Below are positions 45,788 to 54,605 of a stretch of DNA of 64,000 nucleotides, one piece after another. Under the pieces are notes generated by a model. That model had not been told where the DNA came from. It worked only from the letters and a program-made list of their open reading frames with translations, and did no database searches. The stretch lies in contig JBECLA010000101.1 of NCBI GenBank assembly GCA_040235565.1, forward strand, positions 1 through 64,000. The letters run 5' to 3'. Positions within the stretch are counted from its first letter, which is position 1. Every line of letters begins with the position of its first letter. The translations under genes and the position numbers were made by a program. The stretch is from JAHEIJ01 sp040235565. GTDB taxonomy: Bacteria > Pseudomonadota > Gammaproteobacteria > UBA6429 > Thiohalophilaceae.

Positions 45788-48613
45788 ATGGTAATCAAGG
45801 CCGAAAATCTATCCGCCGCATCCGCACCCGATCTGACTGAGATATTAACTCGCTCGGCACTGGCCGTCTCCAGCGACAGGGAATCCATTTTCCGGGAACT
45901 GGTATTCCAGATCGCGGATATCCTGGGTGTGGAATACGCATTTATCGGAGAACTGCTTGATAGTGATAATCAGGAAATGCGCGTCATTGCCGCCTATATG
46001 GATGGTGAATATGATGAAGGCTATCAGTATTCATTGACAAATACGCCATGTGAAAATGTTATCAATCATGGTTATCAATATTACCGGCAAGATGTCCAGA
46101 TTAAATTCTCGGATCCTCATGTCCATGAACTGGAGGTCGAAGGCTATGCCGCCATCCCCCTGGTAAATTCGGACAACAAACCGATCGGTATCATGGTAAT
46201 CATGGATCGAAAACCTTTGATGCATCCGGATCTCTGCAAAAGTCTGTTAATGATCTTCTCGATGCGCGCTGCCGTGGAGCTGGAGAGACTGGAATCAAAA
46301 AAAGCCGCCGAGGAAAAAACCGAACAGTTCATGACTTTTTTCAATAACTCCGTAGATGGAGTATGCCTGTTCGATGAGACCGGTAAAGTACTGGACGCCA
46401 ATCCCGCATGGAAAACCATTCATGGCTACGCCTCTGATCATAACTTCAGTCAGGTTGATCCTGAGGAGTTTATTCCACCCGAAAGCCGCCATTTATTTGT
46501 CGACTTCGTCGAGGCAGTGCGGGAAAAAGGTCATATTCATATTGAAGCAATCGGACAAAAGATCGATGGCACACGCATGAATGTGGATATTCACGGCGTC
46601 AGCATGTCCCATCTGGGCAAGCCTATGCTAATGGCGATTCTGCGTGACGTGACGCAGCAGAAGGAAGCAGAGAAACAGCTGATACACAAGGAAGAACAGT
46701 ACGCGGCGGTTTTCAATACAACCTCCGACGGTATGGCCTTATGGACGACGCAGGGCGAACTGGTCGATGTCAACCCCGCCTGTTGTGCCTTGCATGGCAT
46801 GACCAAGGAAGAACTGCTGCAGGCGGAACTGACTGAATTTGTTCCCCCGGAAAGCATGCCGGTGTTGATGAACCTGTTGGCCACCGTGCGTCAGGGGCGT
46901 TCCTATAAAGACGAAGCGATCGCGACCCACAAAGACGGGCGGATATTTTATCTGGATGTACGCGGTGAACCGGTGACGTTCCGGGGTGAACCCCATATTT
47001 TACTCATCATCCGTGATATCTCGGACCAGAAGCAACACGAAGCCGAACTACGCCGCAGTGAGGACCAGTTGCGCGCCACGGTTGAAGCTGCTCTGGATTG
47101 TATTGTCAGCATGGATGAGACAGGCCGCATTATCGAGTTTAATCCGGCGGCAGAAAAGACCTTCGGCTATCGGCGAGAGGAGGTCATCGGCCAGTCGCTT
47201 GCGGACATGATAATTCCTCAGGGTTATCGCGAAGCCCATACCAGGGGCATGCAGCGGTATTTAACCGGCAACAGTGGCCCGTACCTGGGCCAACGTATCC
47301 AGATCGAGGCATTGCGTGCAGATGGCTCGACCTTTCCGGTCGAGTTGGCCATAGATGTCGCACAGGCAGCTCAAGGTAAGATCTTTATTGGTTATATCCG
47401 CGACATCACGGAACAAAAACAGGCCGAGGAAGAACGCAGCCGGCTTGAAGCCCAATTACGGCAGTCACAAAAAATGGAAGCCATTGGGCATTTAACTGGT
47501 GGTGTGGCACATGATTTTAATAATATTCTGACCGGTATCATGGGCTATGTGGTTATGGCCCAGGAATGGGAAGAAAAAAATCCGGATCCCAAATTGAAGC
47601 GTTATCTGGAACGGGCCAGCAAATCGGGTAAACGCGCCCGCGATCTCATTCAGCAGATGCTGACCTTCAGTCGTGGTCAACGCGGTGAACCCCGGCCGCT
47701 ACAGTTAACCCCACTGATTAAAGAAACCATCAAGATGCTGGAGTCCACGCTGCCATCGACCATGGAAATTCGTTTTGAGGCACCTGCGGATTTGCCCCAG
47801 GTCACACTGGATCCGGTACATGTCGAACAAATCCTGATGAACCTCTGCATTAACGCACGCGATGCCATGGAGGGTAATGGGATCCTGGATATCAGTGTCC
47901 AGCAAACAGAATGCACGATACCCTGTATCTGTGCTTCCTGTCGCGATTCTCTCAGTGGTCATTATCTGCAGATCTCCATCAAGGATAGTGGTACGGGCAT
48001 ATCGCGCGAAAACCTTGATCGTATTTTCGAGCCATTTTTCAGTACCAAGGACGTGGGCAAGGGAAGCGGCATGGGTCTCTCAACAGTACATGGCATCGTA
48101 CATGAATACGATGGACATATCGTGGTACAGAGTGAACCCGGCCATGGCGCAAAGTTCTGTGTCATGCTGCCACTCGAAACAGTAAGTCATACCGATGATA
48201 TTGACACTCTTGATGATACGACAACCACGGAGACGGATGCGTTGCTTAAGGGTGAGGTGTTGCTGGTCGATGACGATGAAACCGTACGCGAATACATGCA
48301 GGACAGGCTGCAAGACTGGGGTTTATCCGTCACCCCCCATGCCAATGGAGTTACGGCCCTGAAGCAACTGGATCAACGCCAGGCAGCATATGATATGTAT
48401 ATTCTCGATTACACTATGCCAAAAATGGATGGACTGACACTGGCAGAAAGAATCCTCGAACGCTGGCCGGAAGCAAAAGTGATACTCTATTCAGGCTATA
48501 GTGAACACCTCTCGGAAGAAGACGTCATCAGCAAGGGGGTCCGGGCCCTGGTTCGGAAGCCTGTTGAAGTCGACGCATTTTATTCACTGCTGAGTGAACA
48601 ACTCGCCTCGTAG
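45788..48613 (+). CDS. Hybrid sensor histidine kinase (GAF-PAS-PAS-PAS-HisKA-HATPase-REC)
   Basis: A 941-residue kinase without a membrane segment. Order: a GAF-like domain (about 15-175), three PAS domains (about 180-305, 310-430, 435-555), HisKA with the phospho-His in GVAHDFNNIL (His575), HATPase (about 630-800) and a C-terminal receiver (about 820-940; phospho-acceptor in ILDYTMPKMDG, Asp874). The HATPase contains a cysteine cluster C-x3-C-x1-C-x2-C at residues 709-718 (TECTIPCICASCRD), which may bind metal or sense redox. It lies downstream of the response regulator and is its likely partner. Confidence 0.93.
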   Translation: MVIKAENLSAASAPDLTEILTRSALAVSSDRESIFRELVFQIADILGVEYAFIGELLDSDNQEMRVIAAYMDGEYDEGYQYSLTNTPCENVINHGYQYYRQDVQIKFSDPHVHELEVEGYAAIPLVNSDNKPIGIMVIMDRKPLMHPDLCKSLLMIFSMRAAVELERLESKKAAEEKTEQFMTFFNNSVDGVCLFDETGKVLDANPAWKTIHGYASDHNFSQVDPEEFIPPESRHLFVDFVEAVREKGHIHIEAIGQKIDGTRMNVDIHGVSMSHLGKPMLMAILRDVTQQKEAEKQLIHKEEQYAAVFNTTSDGMALWTTQGELVDVNPACCALHGMTKEELLQAELTEFVPPESMPVLMNLLATVRQGRSYKDEAIATHKDGRIFYLDVRGEPVTFRGEPHILLIIRDISDQKQHEAELRRSEDQLRATVEAALDCIVSMDETGRIIEFNPAAEKTFGYRREEVIGQSLADMIIPQGYREAHTRGMQRYLTGNSGPYLGQRIQIEALRADGSTFPVELAIDVAQAAQGKIFIGYIRDITEQKQAEEERSRLEAQLRQSQKMEAIGHLTGGVAHDFNNILTGIMGYVVMAQEWEEKNPDPKLKRYLERASKSGKRARDLIQQMLTFSRGQRGEPRPLQLTPLIKETIKMLESTLPSTMEIRFEAPADLPQVTLDPVHVEQILMNLCINARDAMEGNGILDISVQQTECTIPCICASCRDSLSGHYLQISIKDSGTGISRENLDRIFEPFFSTKDVGKGSGMGLSTVHGIVHEYDGHIVVQSEPGHGAKFCVMLPLETVSHTDDIDTLDDTTTTETDALLKGEVLLVDDDETVREYMQDRLQDWGLSVTPHANGVTALKQLDQRQAAYDMYILDYTMPKMDGLTLAERILERWPEAKVILYSGYSEHLSEEDVISKGVRALVRKPVEVDAFYSLLSEQLAS

Positions 48614-48651
48614 TTTTCAATTTATCAATCTCAACTCAACGGCCTGTGACA

Positions 48652-48727
48652 GTGTTACAAACTGTTACAAAGCGGCTACAAAAAACCACATTTCGGAAGT
48701 CCTCCAGATACAACCCTTGTCTATCCT
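48652..48727 (+). promoter_or_regulatory. Regulon site A: repeat motif plus -10 box for the HMA-like/DUF4395 unit
   Basis: Three repeats at 10- and 11-bp steps: TTACAAA (48655-48661), then CTGTTACAAA-N5-TACAAA (48662-48682). After 39 bases comes TATCCT (48722-48727) as the -10, with GGAAGTCC and AGATACA between. Start near 48734, about 56 bases before the ATG at 48790. Confidence 0.78.
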
Positions 48728-48789
48728 GTAGCTAACTGAATAAACATAAGTCGTTTTTCAGTAATTCAATTAGCATGGAGGAATGCCCG

Positions 48790-49023
48790 ATGAACACCGT
48801 AAAAAGCAATGTACTGATCGACTTGCACAAGCATGTCCCTGCGGAAAAACAGGATCTGTTAATCAATGCCATTAGCCAGGAGTCCGGCGTTGGCAAGGTG
48901 ACTGTCAGCCCGCGCACTTCCCGTTTGATGTTTGTGGATTACGACAAGTCCGAGGTCACACCGCAAGTAATTCGCAATTTTCTGATGGGCTGTGGTTATA
49001 ACGTTAGCCTGATCGGCATGTAA
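48790..49023 (+). CDS. Small HMA-like (ferredoxin-fold) protein without CxxC
   Basis: 77 residues from the ATG at 48790, with GGAGGA upstream; the frame from 48775 overlaps it. A beta-alpha-beta-beta-alpha-beta pattern (NVLIDLHKHVPAEKQDLLI through VTVSPRTSRLMFVDY to VIRNFLMGCGYNVSLIG) resembles the heavy-metal-associated fold. The metal-binding CxxC is absent, and only one Cys remains near the C-terminus. It could sense or bind through another site. It is the first gene after regulon site A. Confidence 0.65.
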   Translation: MNTVKSNVLIDLHKHVPAEKQDLLINAISQESGVGKVTVSPRTSRLMFVDYDKSEVTPQVIRNFLMGCGYNVSLIGM

Positions 49024-49108
49024 TAACAATTGCACTATTGAATCATAGGAATTGAGATACGGAACAGGGATGTTCCCGGATACATGCAACGATAACAAGG
49101 AGCGCAAC

Positions 49109-49606
49109 ATGTCCACTATACAAAACAGAACGCGTCGTCTGGTAGAAATGCAGGGCTTTGTCGGTTTTGACGACCATACGGTACGGCATCTGGATTATGC
49201 ATTGCGACTTTCACCGGTTCTTTGTCTGATACTGACCGCAGTCGCAACCGCAATGGAATCAGTCACGCTGCTCTGGTTGTTGCTACCATTTGCAATAGCC
49301 GGTGCGGTGTTACGAAACCATCCTTTTGATGTGGTTTATAACCATGGCCTTCGTCATTTAACCGGTGGTCCGGTGATACCGCGTTATCCCATGCCGCGGC
49401 GATTCGCCTGCCTGATTGCCTCAATCTGGATCTCCGCTGAAGCATTCTGTTTTGCCAATGGCATACCGCTGGCGGGGCATATCCTGGGCTGGTCCCTGGT
49501 TGCAACAGCCGCTGTCCCGGTTACGACCGGATTCTGTGTCCCTTCATTCCTGTATGGTTTAATGTTTCGGAAACGTGCTCCGGCAACAGGCGGCGCCCCG
49601 TCTTGA
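49109..49606 (+). CDS. DUF4395 family membrane protein
   Basis: 165 residues from the ATG at 49109 with AAGGAG 8 bases upstream; the longer frame is rejected. After a short N-terminal segment (VEMQGFVGFDDHTVRHLDYA) come four hydrophobic helices, with the RHLTGGPVIPRYPMPRRFACLIAS region conserved in DUF4395. The function of the family is unknown, though it often occurs with thiol/sulfur proteins. It is probably co-transcribed with the HMA-like gene. Confidence 0.82.
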   Translation: MSTIQNRTRRLVEMQGFVGFDDHTVRHLDYALRLSPVLCLILTAVATAMESVTLLWLLLPFAIAGAVLRNHPFDVVYNHGLRHLTGGPVIPRYPMPRRFACLIASIWISAEAFCFANGIPLAGHILGWSLVATAAVPVTTGFCVPSFLYGLMFRKRAPATGGAPS

Positions 49607-49768
49607 AGTGATAGTATTCCAAAAGAATACAAATGCGCGACAATCATGATTGCGCATTTAATTTTGATTACGACATCACAATGACGGTACACAGCCCGAC
49701 ATAACTACGCGAGTGGACTTTATCAGAATTTCGCATATCCTTTCTGCATGACGCGGGAGGGATAAATC

Positions 49769-50905
49769 ATGACAGCGATGCAATATATTTTATCCGGTCT
49801 GTGCTTTACACTGGCTTGTTTCTCATATACTCATGCGGGCGATCTCGATTCCAAAACATCCAAGTTGATCCAGCAATTGGGGCTGGAAGAGGCAAAACAA
49901 CCCATTCGCGAGGCCGCTTATTGGCAGAAACCCAGGCGCATAGTGATGGTGATGGAGTCGCGTCAAAAAAATTCAAAGCCGGATGCAGTCGCATGGCTGC
50001 AGGAAGTTGCCGGTGACGCCGAGTTTATTGTGGTGGATTCACGTAATGACGCAGCCATTTTTCTTGACGACGTTGATGTACTGTTAGGTTATTGTACCGA
50101 TGCGACGTTGAAAAATGGCAAGCAGCTCCGATACATACTCAACTACTCAGCGGGCGTCGATAAATGCATCAGTTCACCCCTTGCCAAGGAGCGTGAATTT
50201 TTGTTGACCAACATGCAGCGTATCTACGGCCCGGGAATTGCTGAGCATACCATTGGCATGATGTATATGCTTACCCGCAAACTTTATATATTTCATAATC
50301 GGCAACGCGAACATCAATGGGATCGCAAGGCAGTGAAACGTACCGCGATGTGGGAAGTGCAAGACCGCACCATGTTAGTTGTCGGCCTGGGTGGTATTGG
50401 TACCGAAATCGCACGCCGGGCCAGTGCACTGGGCATGCGGGTCATTGCAACGCGTAATTCATCCCGCCAGGGCCCGGATTTTGTTGACTATGTGGGCCTG
50501 GCTCATGAACTGGGTGAACTTGCCCAACAGGCCGACATCGTGGTTAACGCTACACCTTTAACGCCGGCCACAACCGGATTATTTGATGCCGCCTTGTTCG
50601 CCAAAATGAAACGCGGTGCCTATTTTATAAATGTGGGACGTGGCAAGAGCGTGATCACCCAGGACCTGATAGCGGCATTGAACTCGGAACATCTGGGTGG
50701 TGCTGCCCTGGACGTTCAGGATCCGGAGCCACTCCCGCCTGATCATCCTCTATGGGCGGCGAAAAACATTATCATTACCCCACACATCAGCGCCAGTTCC
50801 GATGAGCAGATGCAACGCTACTGGCTGCTGGTACGGGAAAATCTCCGCCGCTACGTGAACGGGGAACGCATGCTGAATGTCGTTGATATAAAACGGGGTT
50901 ATTAA
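49769..50905 (+). CDS. D-2-hydroxyacid dehydrogenase family protein with a putative signal peptide
   Basis: A 378-residue protein. The dehydrogenase core has the NAD(P)-binding GLGGIG at about 200-205. The catalytic residues fit the family: Arg in INVGRGKSVI, Glu in DPEPLP and His in TPHISASS. It starts with a 25-residue hydrophobic segment (MQYILSGLCFTLACFSYTHA) that looks like a cleavable signal peptide, and a GGGAGGG SD supports this start. A periplasmic location would be unusual, since NAD is cytosolic. It may use another cofactor or be mis-targeted. The substrate is unknown. Confidence 0.8.
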   Translation: MTAMQYILSGLCFTLACFSYTHAGDLDSKTSKLIQQLGLEEAKQPIREAAYWQKPRRIVMVMESRQKNSKPDAVAWLQEVAGDAEFIVVDSRNDAAIFLDDVDVLLGYCTDATLKNGKQLRYILNYSAGVDKCISSPLAKEREFLLTNMQRIYGPGIAEHTIGMMYMLTRKLYIFHNRQREHQWDRKAVKRTAMWEVQDRTMLVVGLGGIGTEIARRASALGMRVIATRNSSRQGPDFVDYVGLAHELGELAQQADIVVNATPLTPATTGLFDAALFAKMKRGAYFINVGRGKSVITQDLIAALNSEHLGGAALDVQDPEPLPPDHPLWAAKNIIITPHISASSDEQMQRYWLLVRENLRRYVNGERMLNVVDIKRGY

Positions 50906-50940
50906 GCCTGTCGATAGCCGCCACAGGCACCGGGCGGTTG

Positions 50941-51510
50941 TCAAACCGGTGATACCCCAAACAACCAGGCATGGAGCCCAAACACAAACACCAGGTAAAG
51001 CCCCAGGCCCAGAACCACCGCCAGGATATCGTTGATGCGGGAGGGGGGCAGACCCGGGACAAGTGGCGGTGGCCGTCGTTTCAGTGATATTCGATCTGCG
51101 ACTGCCCAAACGAGAAAACCACCGAACAAAACCACATCGGCGAGGCTGCCATTGGCAAGCAAATGGGCGAAGGCCCAGATTTTTGTTGCCACCAGCATGG
51201 GATGCCTGGTGGTGGTACGAATACGTCCTGGTAAATAGGCCGCAAATAACAATGGAAACACGAATACCAGCAGAAGCACGGCGATCTGCCGCAACCAGAT
51301 CGGGGACTGATAGAGTATGAGCGGATTTTCGCGTGCGGACGCATACCCCTGGATCATCAATACGATTCCGGCGATGGCGATCAGGGAATAAAGGCCTTGC
51401 CAGGGCAAGATCCCCAGGCGGGCAACCATCCGCTCACGCCATACTGGATTAACGATGGCAATCGAGTGAGTTCCCAGAAATAGTGCAAGTCCGATGATAA
51501 GTAGGGTCAT
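50941..51510 (-). CDS. NnrU family membrane protein
   Basis: 189 residues from the ATG at 51510; the longer frame from 51609 is not favoured. About six hydrophobic helices, with RTTTRHPMLVATKIWAFAHLLANGSLADVVLFGGFLVWAV typical of NnrU. Members are associated with nitrite/nitric oxide metabolism or with MddA-like methylation chemistry. It is convergent with the dehydrogenase gene, 36 bases apart. Confidence 0.85.
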   Translation of the reverse strand: MTLLIIGLALFLGTHSIAIVNPVWRERMVARLGILPWQGLYSLIAIAGIVLMIQGYASARENPLILYQSPIWLRQIAVLLLVFVFPLLFAAYLPGRIRTTTRHPMLVATKIWAFAHLLANGSLADVVLFGGFLVWAVADRISLKRRPPPLVPGLPPSRINDILAVVLGLGLYLVFVFGLHAWLFGVSPV

Positions 51511-51622
51511 AATCCCGGTTCCTTGTTTGTCAGGTAGAATCAAACCACCAATTTCTCTACTATACGCGAATCCCGGAAAATTGATTACCCAAATGCAATA
51601 ACGAGTCAATGGAATTGAATAA

Positions 51623-52576
51623 ATGAAGTATATCGACGTATTTAATGGCGATGCAGATGGAATTTGCGCCTTGCATCAATTACGTCTGGCAAATCCGGTC
51701 GACAGCATTTTAATCACCGGGGTCAAACGTGATATCAATTTATTAAAACGCGTCAAGGCAGATAAAGGAGACAAAGTTACCGTCCTGGATATTTCTCTGG
51801 ACAAAAACCGGGAAAACCTGATTCGTCTGCTGGATATGGGTGCAGAAATCATTTATTTCGATCATCATTTTGCCGGTGAAATTCCGGCCTATGCAAACCT
51901 GGAAACGCATATTGATACGGACGCCAATATGTGCAGCAGTTTATTGGTCAATGCCTGCCTGGGGGGTAGCTATTCCGCCTGGGCGGTAACAGCCGCATAC
52001 GGAGATAATCTATACAGTGCGGCAGAGGCTGCAGCCACCCCCCTCGGCCTGACTGCCAGCCAGTTGGAAGACCTCAAGCTGCTGGGAACGTGTATCAATT
52101 ATAACGGCTATGGCGCCACACTCGACGACCTGATTTTTCGCCCTGACGCCTTGTATCAACTAATCCGGCCGTATCCCAATCCATTCGATTTTATCCATAA
52201 TGAGGCAGGATATCAGTATTTGCTGAACGGTTATCAGGAGGATGTTGCCAAAGCGGAATCAACACAACCGCAATATATCAGTGATACACACGGACTCTAT
52301 ATCCTGCCCAATGCCAAATGGGCGCGTCGCGTCAGCGGCGTATTCGCCAATCAATTGGCACAAACCAATCCCGATAAAGCGCACGCGATGCTGACACAAG
52401 ACGCCGAGGGCGGTTATGTGGTGAGTGTACGCGCTCCGTTGAACAATAAAACCGGGGCAGACGAACTGTGTCGCCGATTCGAAACAGGCGGAGGCCGAAA
52501 AGCTGCGGCGGGTATCAATCATCTACCCGAGGTCGAGTATGAAAGATTCATGAGCGCATTTATTGAAGCCTTCTAA
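51623..52576 (+). CDS. DHH-family phosphoesterase
   Basis: A 317-residue protein with the DHH superfamily motifs NGDADGICALHQL and YFDHHFAG, and a C-terminal DHHA1-like GGGRKAAAGI. Members hydrolyse short oligonucleotides or cyclic dinucleotide products. The exact substrate is not assigned. It is 2 bases before the SnoaL-like gene. Confidence 0.85.
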   Translation: MKYIDVFNGDADGICALHQLRLANPVDSILITGVKRDINLLKRVKADKGDKVTVLDISLDKNRENLIRLLDMGAEIIYFDHHFAGEIPAYANLETHIDTDANMCSSLLVNACLGGSYSAWAVTAAYGDNLYSAAEAAATPLGLTASQLEDLKLLGTCINYNGYGATLDDLIFRPDALYQLIRPYPNPFDFIHNEAGYQYLLNGYQEDVAKAESTQPQYISDTHGLYILPNAKWARRVSGVFANQLAQTNPDKAHAMLTQDAEGGYVVSVRAPLNNKTGADELCRRFETGGGRKAAAGINHLPEVEYERFMSAFIEAF

Positions 52577-52577
52577 A

Positions 52578-52994
52578 ATGAACCAGTCAAATACCGACTT
52601 CAACAGTCCTGAAGCAGTCGAAACCGCATTTTATACCGCGTTTGCAGACTGCGATGTCCAGGCCATGGACAGGGTCTGGGCGCACGGTGATGTGGTTTGC
52701 GTGCATCCAGGCTCATCTGCGCTGGTGGGACATGAGGCCATAATGGGCAGCTGGCGGAACATCCTCACCGATGCGGAACCACCAAATCTGCGTTGCGAGA
52801 TAGTCTGTCGGTATACAGACGATGACCTGACCGTGCATGTCGTGGAGGAGCATATCATGCCAGATTCAGCTGACTCAGCTTCAACATCGATCGTCCTGGC
52901 AACCAACATTTATCAACGCGATGAGACTGGCTGGCACATGGTGGGACACCATGCGTCCCTGTCCAGGTCATTAAAGCAACATACGCTTCAATAA
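52578..52994 (+). CDS. SnoaL/NTF2-like protein
   Basis: 138 residues from the ATG at 52578, directly after the DHH stop; an earlier in-frame codon overlaps that gene. A cone-shaped NTF2-like fold is suggested by FYTAFADCDVQAMDRVWAHGDVVCVHPGSSALVGHEAIMGSW and by WHMVGHHASLS. Members act as ketosteroid-isomerase-like enzymes or binding proteins. The function is unknown. Confidence 0.83.
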   Translation: MNQSNTDFNSPEAVETAFYTAFADCDVQAMDRVWAHGDVVCVHPGSSALVGHEAIMGSWRNILTDAEPPNLRCEIVCRYTDDDLTVHVVEEHIMPDSADSASTSIVLATNIYQRDETGWHMVGHHASLSRSLKQHTLQ

Positions 52995-53064
52995 TAACCA
53001 TGCTCATGCCCGTGAAAATATCAAGACGTTATACGCAACCAATACCTAAATCATCTGTGGCGAC

Positions 53065-53937
53065 ATGATTGATTCACTTGAGTCCCCTTACATTCAGGCG
53101 GCATCATCCGAGACTTTCAACACACTGGTGCTGGAAAATTCCCACAAAGGCCCCGTGCTGGTCAATTTCTGGTCGAGAAAAGCCGGCCCCTGTCTCCGGC
53201 AATATCCAATTCTCGACAAACTGATACATCATTATGCTGGCCGCTTATTGTTGGTGAATATTGATACAGAAACCGAAGTCATTCTTACCAAGGAATACGG
53301 GATCACAAGCATTCCGACGCTAAAGCTCTTTCGCGATGGAAGGGTCGCCGAAACCTGGCATGGTTATCAATCCGAAACGGATTTATCGAAGATTCTCGAT
53401 AATTATGTCACACGTGATTCGGACCAGATACTTGCCCAGGCTGTACAGCTGTATGCCGAAGGCAAGGTAACTGAAGCATACGAAAAAATCGCAAACACCA
53501 TTGTCGAGGATCCGGTTAATCCGCGGTTACCTCTGGCAATGGCAAAATTACTTAAGCATGAAGAACGCTATGAGGAAGCGCTACAGTTAATTAACGCTTT
53601 GCCGACTGAAATGCGTAATAATAAGGATATCGCCCAGTTTCGTGACTTACTGAATTTCCATATCGAAATTGAACCGTCGCATAGTCCTGCTGAACTGATT
53701 GCACAACTGGAAATGTCACCTGCTGATTGCACAGTAATGCAACAACTTATTGCACACTACGCCACCGAACAACAATATAAAGAGGCTCTCAATCTGCTTG
53801 TAACGATAATGGATACAAATCCCGGCTTTGCGGATAACTATGCGCAAAAGGCCATGTTACGGGTGTTTAATCTTCTGGGTACAGAGCATCCTCTTGTGGC
53901 CGAGTACAGGCCCGCCTTGAAACGTTATAGCCATTGA
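53065..53937 (+). CDS. CnoX/YbbN-like thioredoxin-domain chaperone
   Basis: A 290-residue protein. The N-terminal thioredoxin fold has AGPC instead of CGPC (Ser-Arg-Lys-Ala-Gly-Pro-Cys), leaving one cysteine, as in the CnoX/YbbN holdase group. A C-terminal TPR-like region follows (about 130-285). It would protect proteins from oxidation and cooperate with GroEL/DnaK. It is convergent with the TlpA-like gene. Confidence 0.85.
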   Translation: MIDSLESPYIQAASSETFNTLVLENSHKGPVLVNFWSRKAGPCLRQYPILDKLIHHYAGRLLLVNIDTETEVILTKEYGITSIPTLKLFRDGRVAETWHGYQSETDLSKILDNYVTRDSDQILAQAVQLYAEGKVTEAYEKIANTIVEDPVNPRLPLAMAKLLKHEERYEEALQLINALPTEMRNNKDIAQFRDLLNFHIEIEPSHSPAELIAQLEMSPADCTVMQQLIAHYATEQQYKEALNLLVTIMDTNPGFADNYAQKAMLRVFNLLGTEHPLVAEYRPALKRYSH

Positions 53938-53969
53938 TGGGCGGATAACCTGCTCGCTATTTTAGGAAC

Positions 53970-54458
53970 CTAGGGTATCCAACTGGCAACATCAGGTATC
54001 TTGTGACCATAAGACAGGATTGTGCCATCCGGTGCAATCATCACAATCGTTGGTGAGCCTATGACTTTATACGCTTCGGCGACATCGATATTATTCAGAC
54101 GATCCGCAAGAATCAAATACTGCACATTGTTATCAGTTACATATTCCCTTACTTCTGATTCATATTCACCCAGGAAATTGATCGCTGCGACTGTCAGCCC
54201 TTTGTCCTTGTACTGTTGTTGCAGGGCATTAAACTCCGTGATATGGCTGTAACAATAAACACACTGCGTTTCCCAAAAAATCAAGATCACGTGACCTTGA
54301 TCCAGTAAGGACTCCAGGGAAATCTGCTGCCCGTCCAGACTTTTCAGAGAGAATCCCGGCGCAGTCTCACCCGGTTTGAGTCCCGCTGCATTCGTCGTTA
54401 GTACGGCAAACAGAAAAAACCACAAAATTGCCAGTAATCTTTTTCCTGCATAGTTCAT
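53970..54458 (-). CDS. TlpA-like periplasmic thioredoxin-family protein
   Basis: About 162 residues from the ATG at 54458; the longer frame begins with a TTG. A signal peptide (...LFAVLTTNA) precedes a redoxin domain with CVYC (CxxC) in FWETQCVYCYSH, and a cis-Pro loop is seen in GSPTIVMI. It reduces or transfers disulfides in the periplasm. Confidence 0.87.
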   Translation of the reverse strand: MNYAGKRLLAILWFFLFAVLTTNAAGLKPGETAPGFSLKSLDGQQISLESLLDQGHVILIFWETQCVYCYSHITEFNALQQQYKDKGLTVAAINFLGEYESEVREYVTDNNVQYLILADRLNNIDVAEAYKVIGSPTIVMIAPDGTILSYGHKIPDVASWIP

Positions 54459-54605
54459 TGTAATATCCAAATAGAAAATCCGTGATAGGCCCGCCCAGTG
54501 TCAGGAATCTTTACTACCTTGATTTATATCAAGCCAGCATTAAATGTCCATTCAAAAATATGCTATTTGGTTAAATATGCAATTTGCAATTACGGTGTCA
54601 ACAGA

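Noticed and set aside
48652..48682. Idea that the repeats are a Pho box
   Set aside because: The half-site TTACAAA differs from the CTGTCAT core; only the 11-bp step is similar, so I keep it as a novel OmpR/PhoB-type motif.
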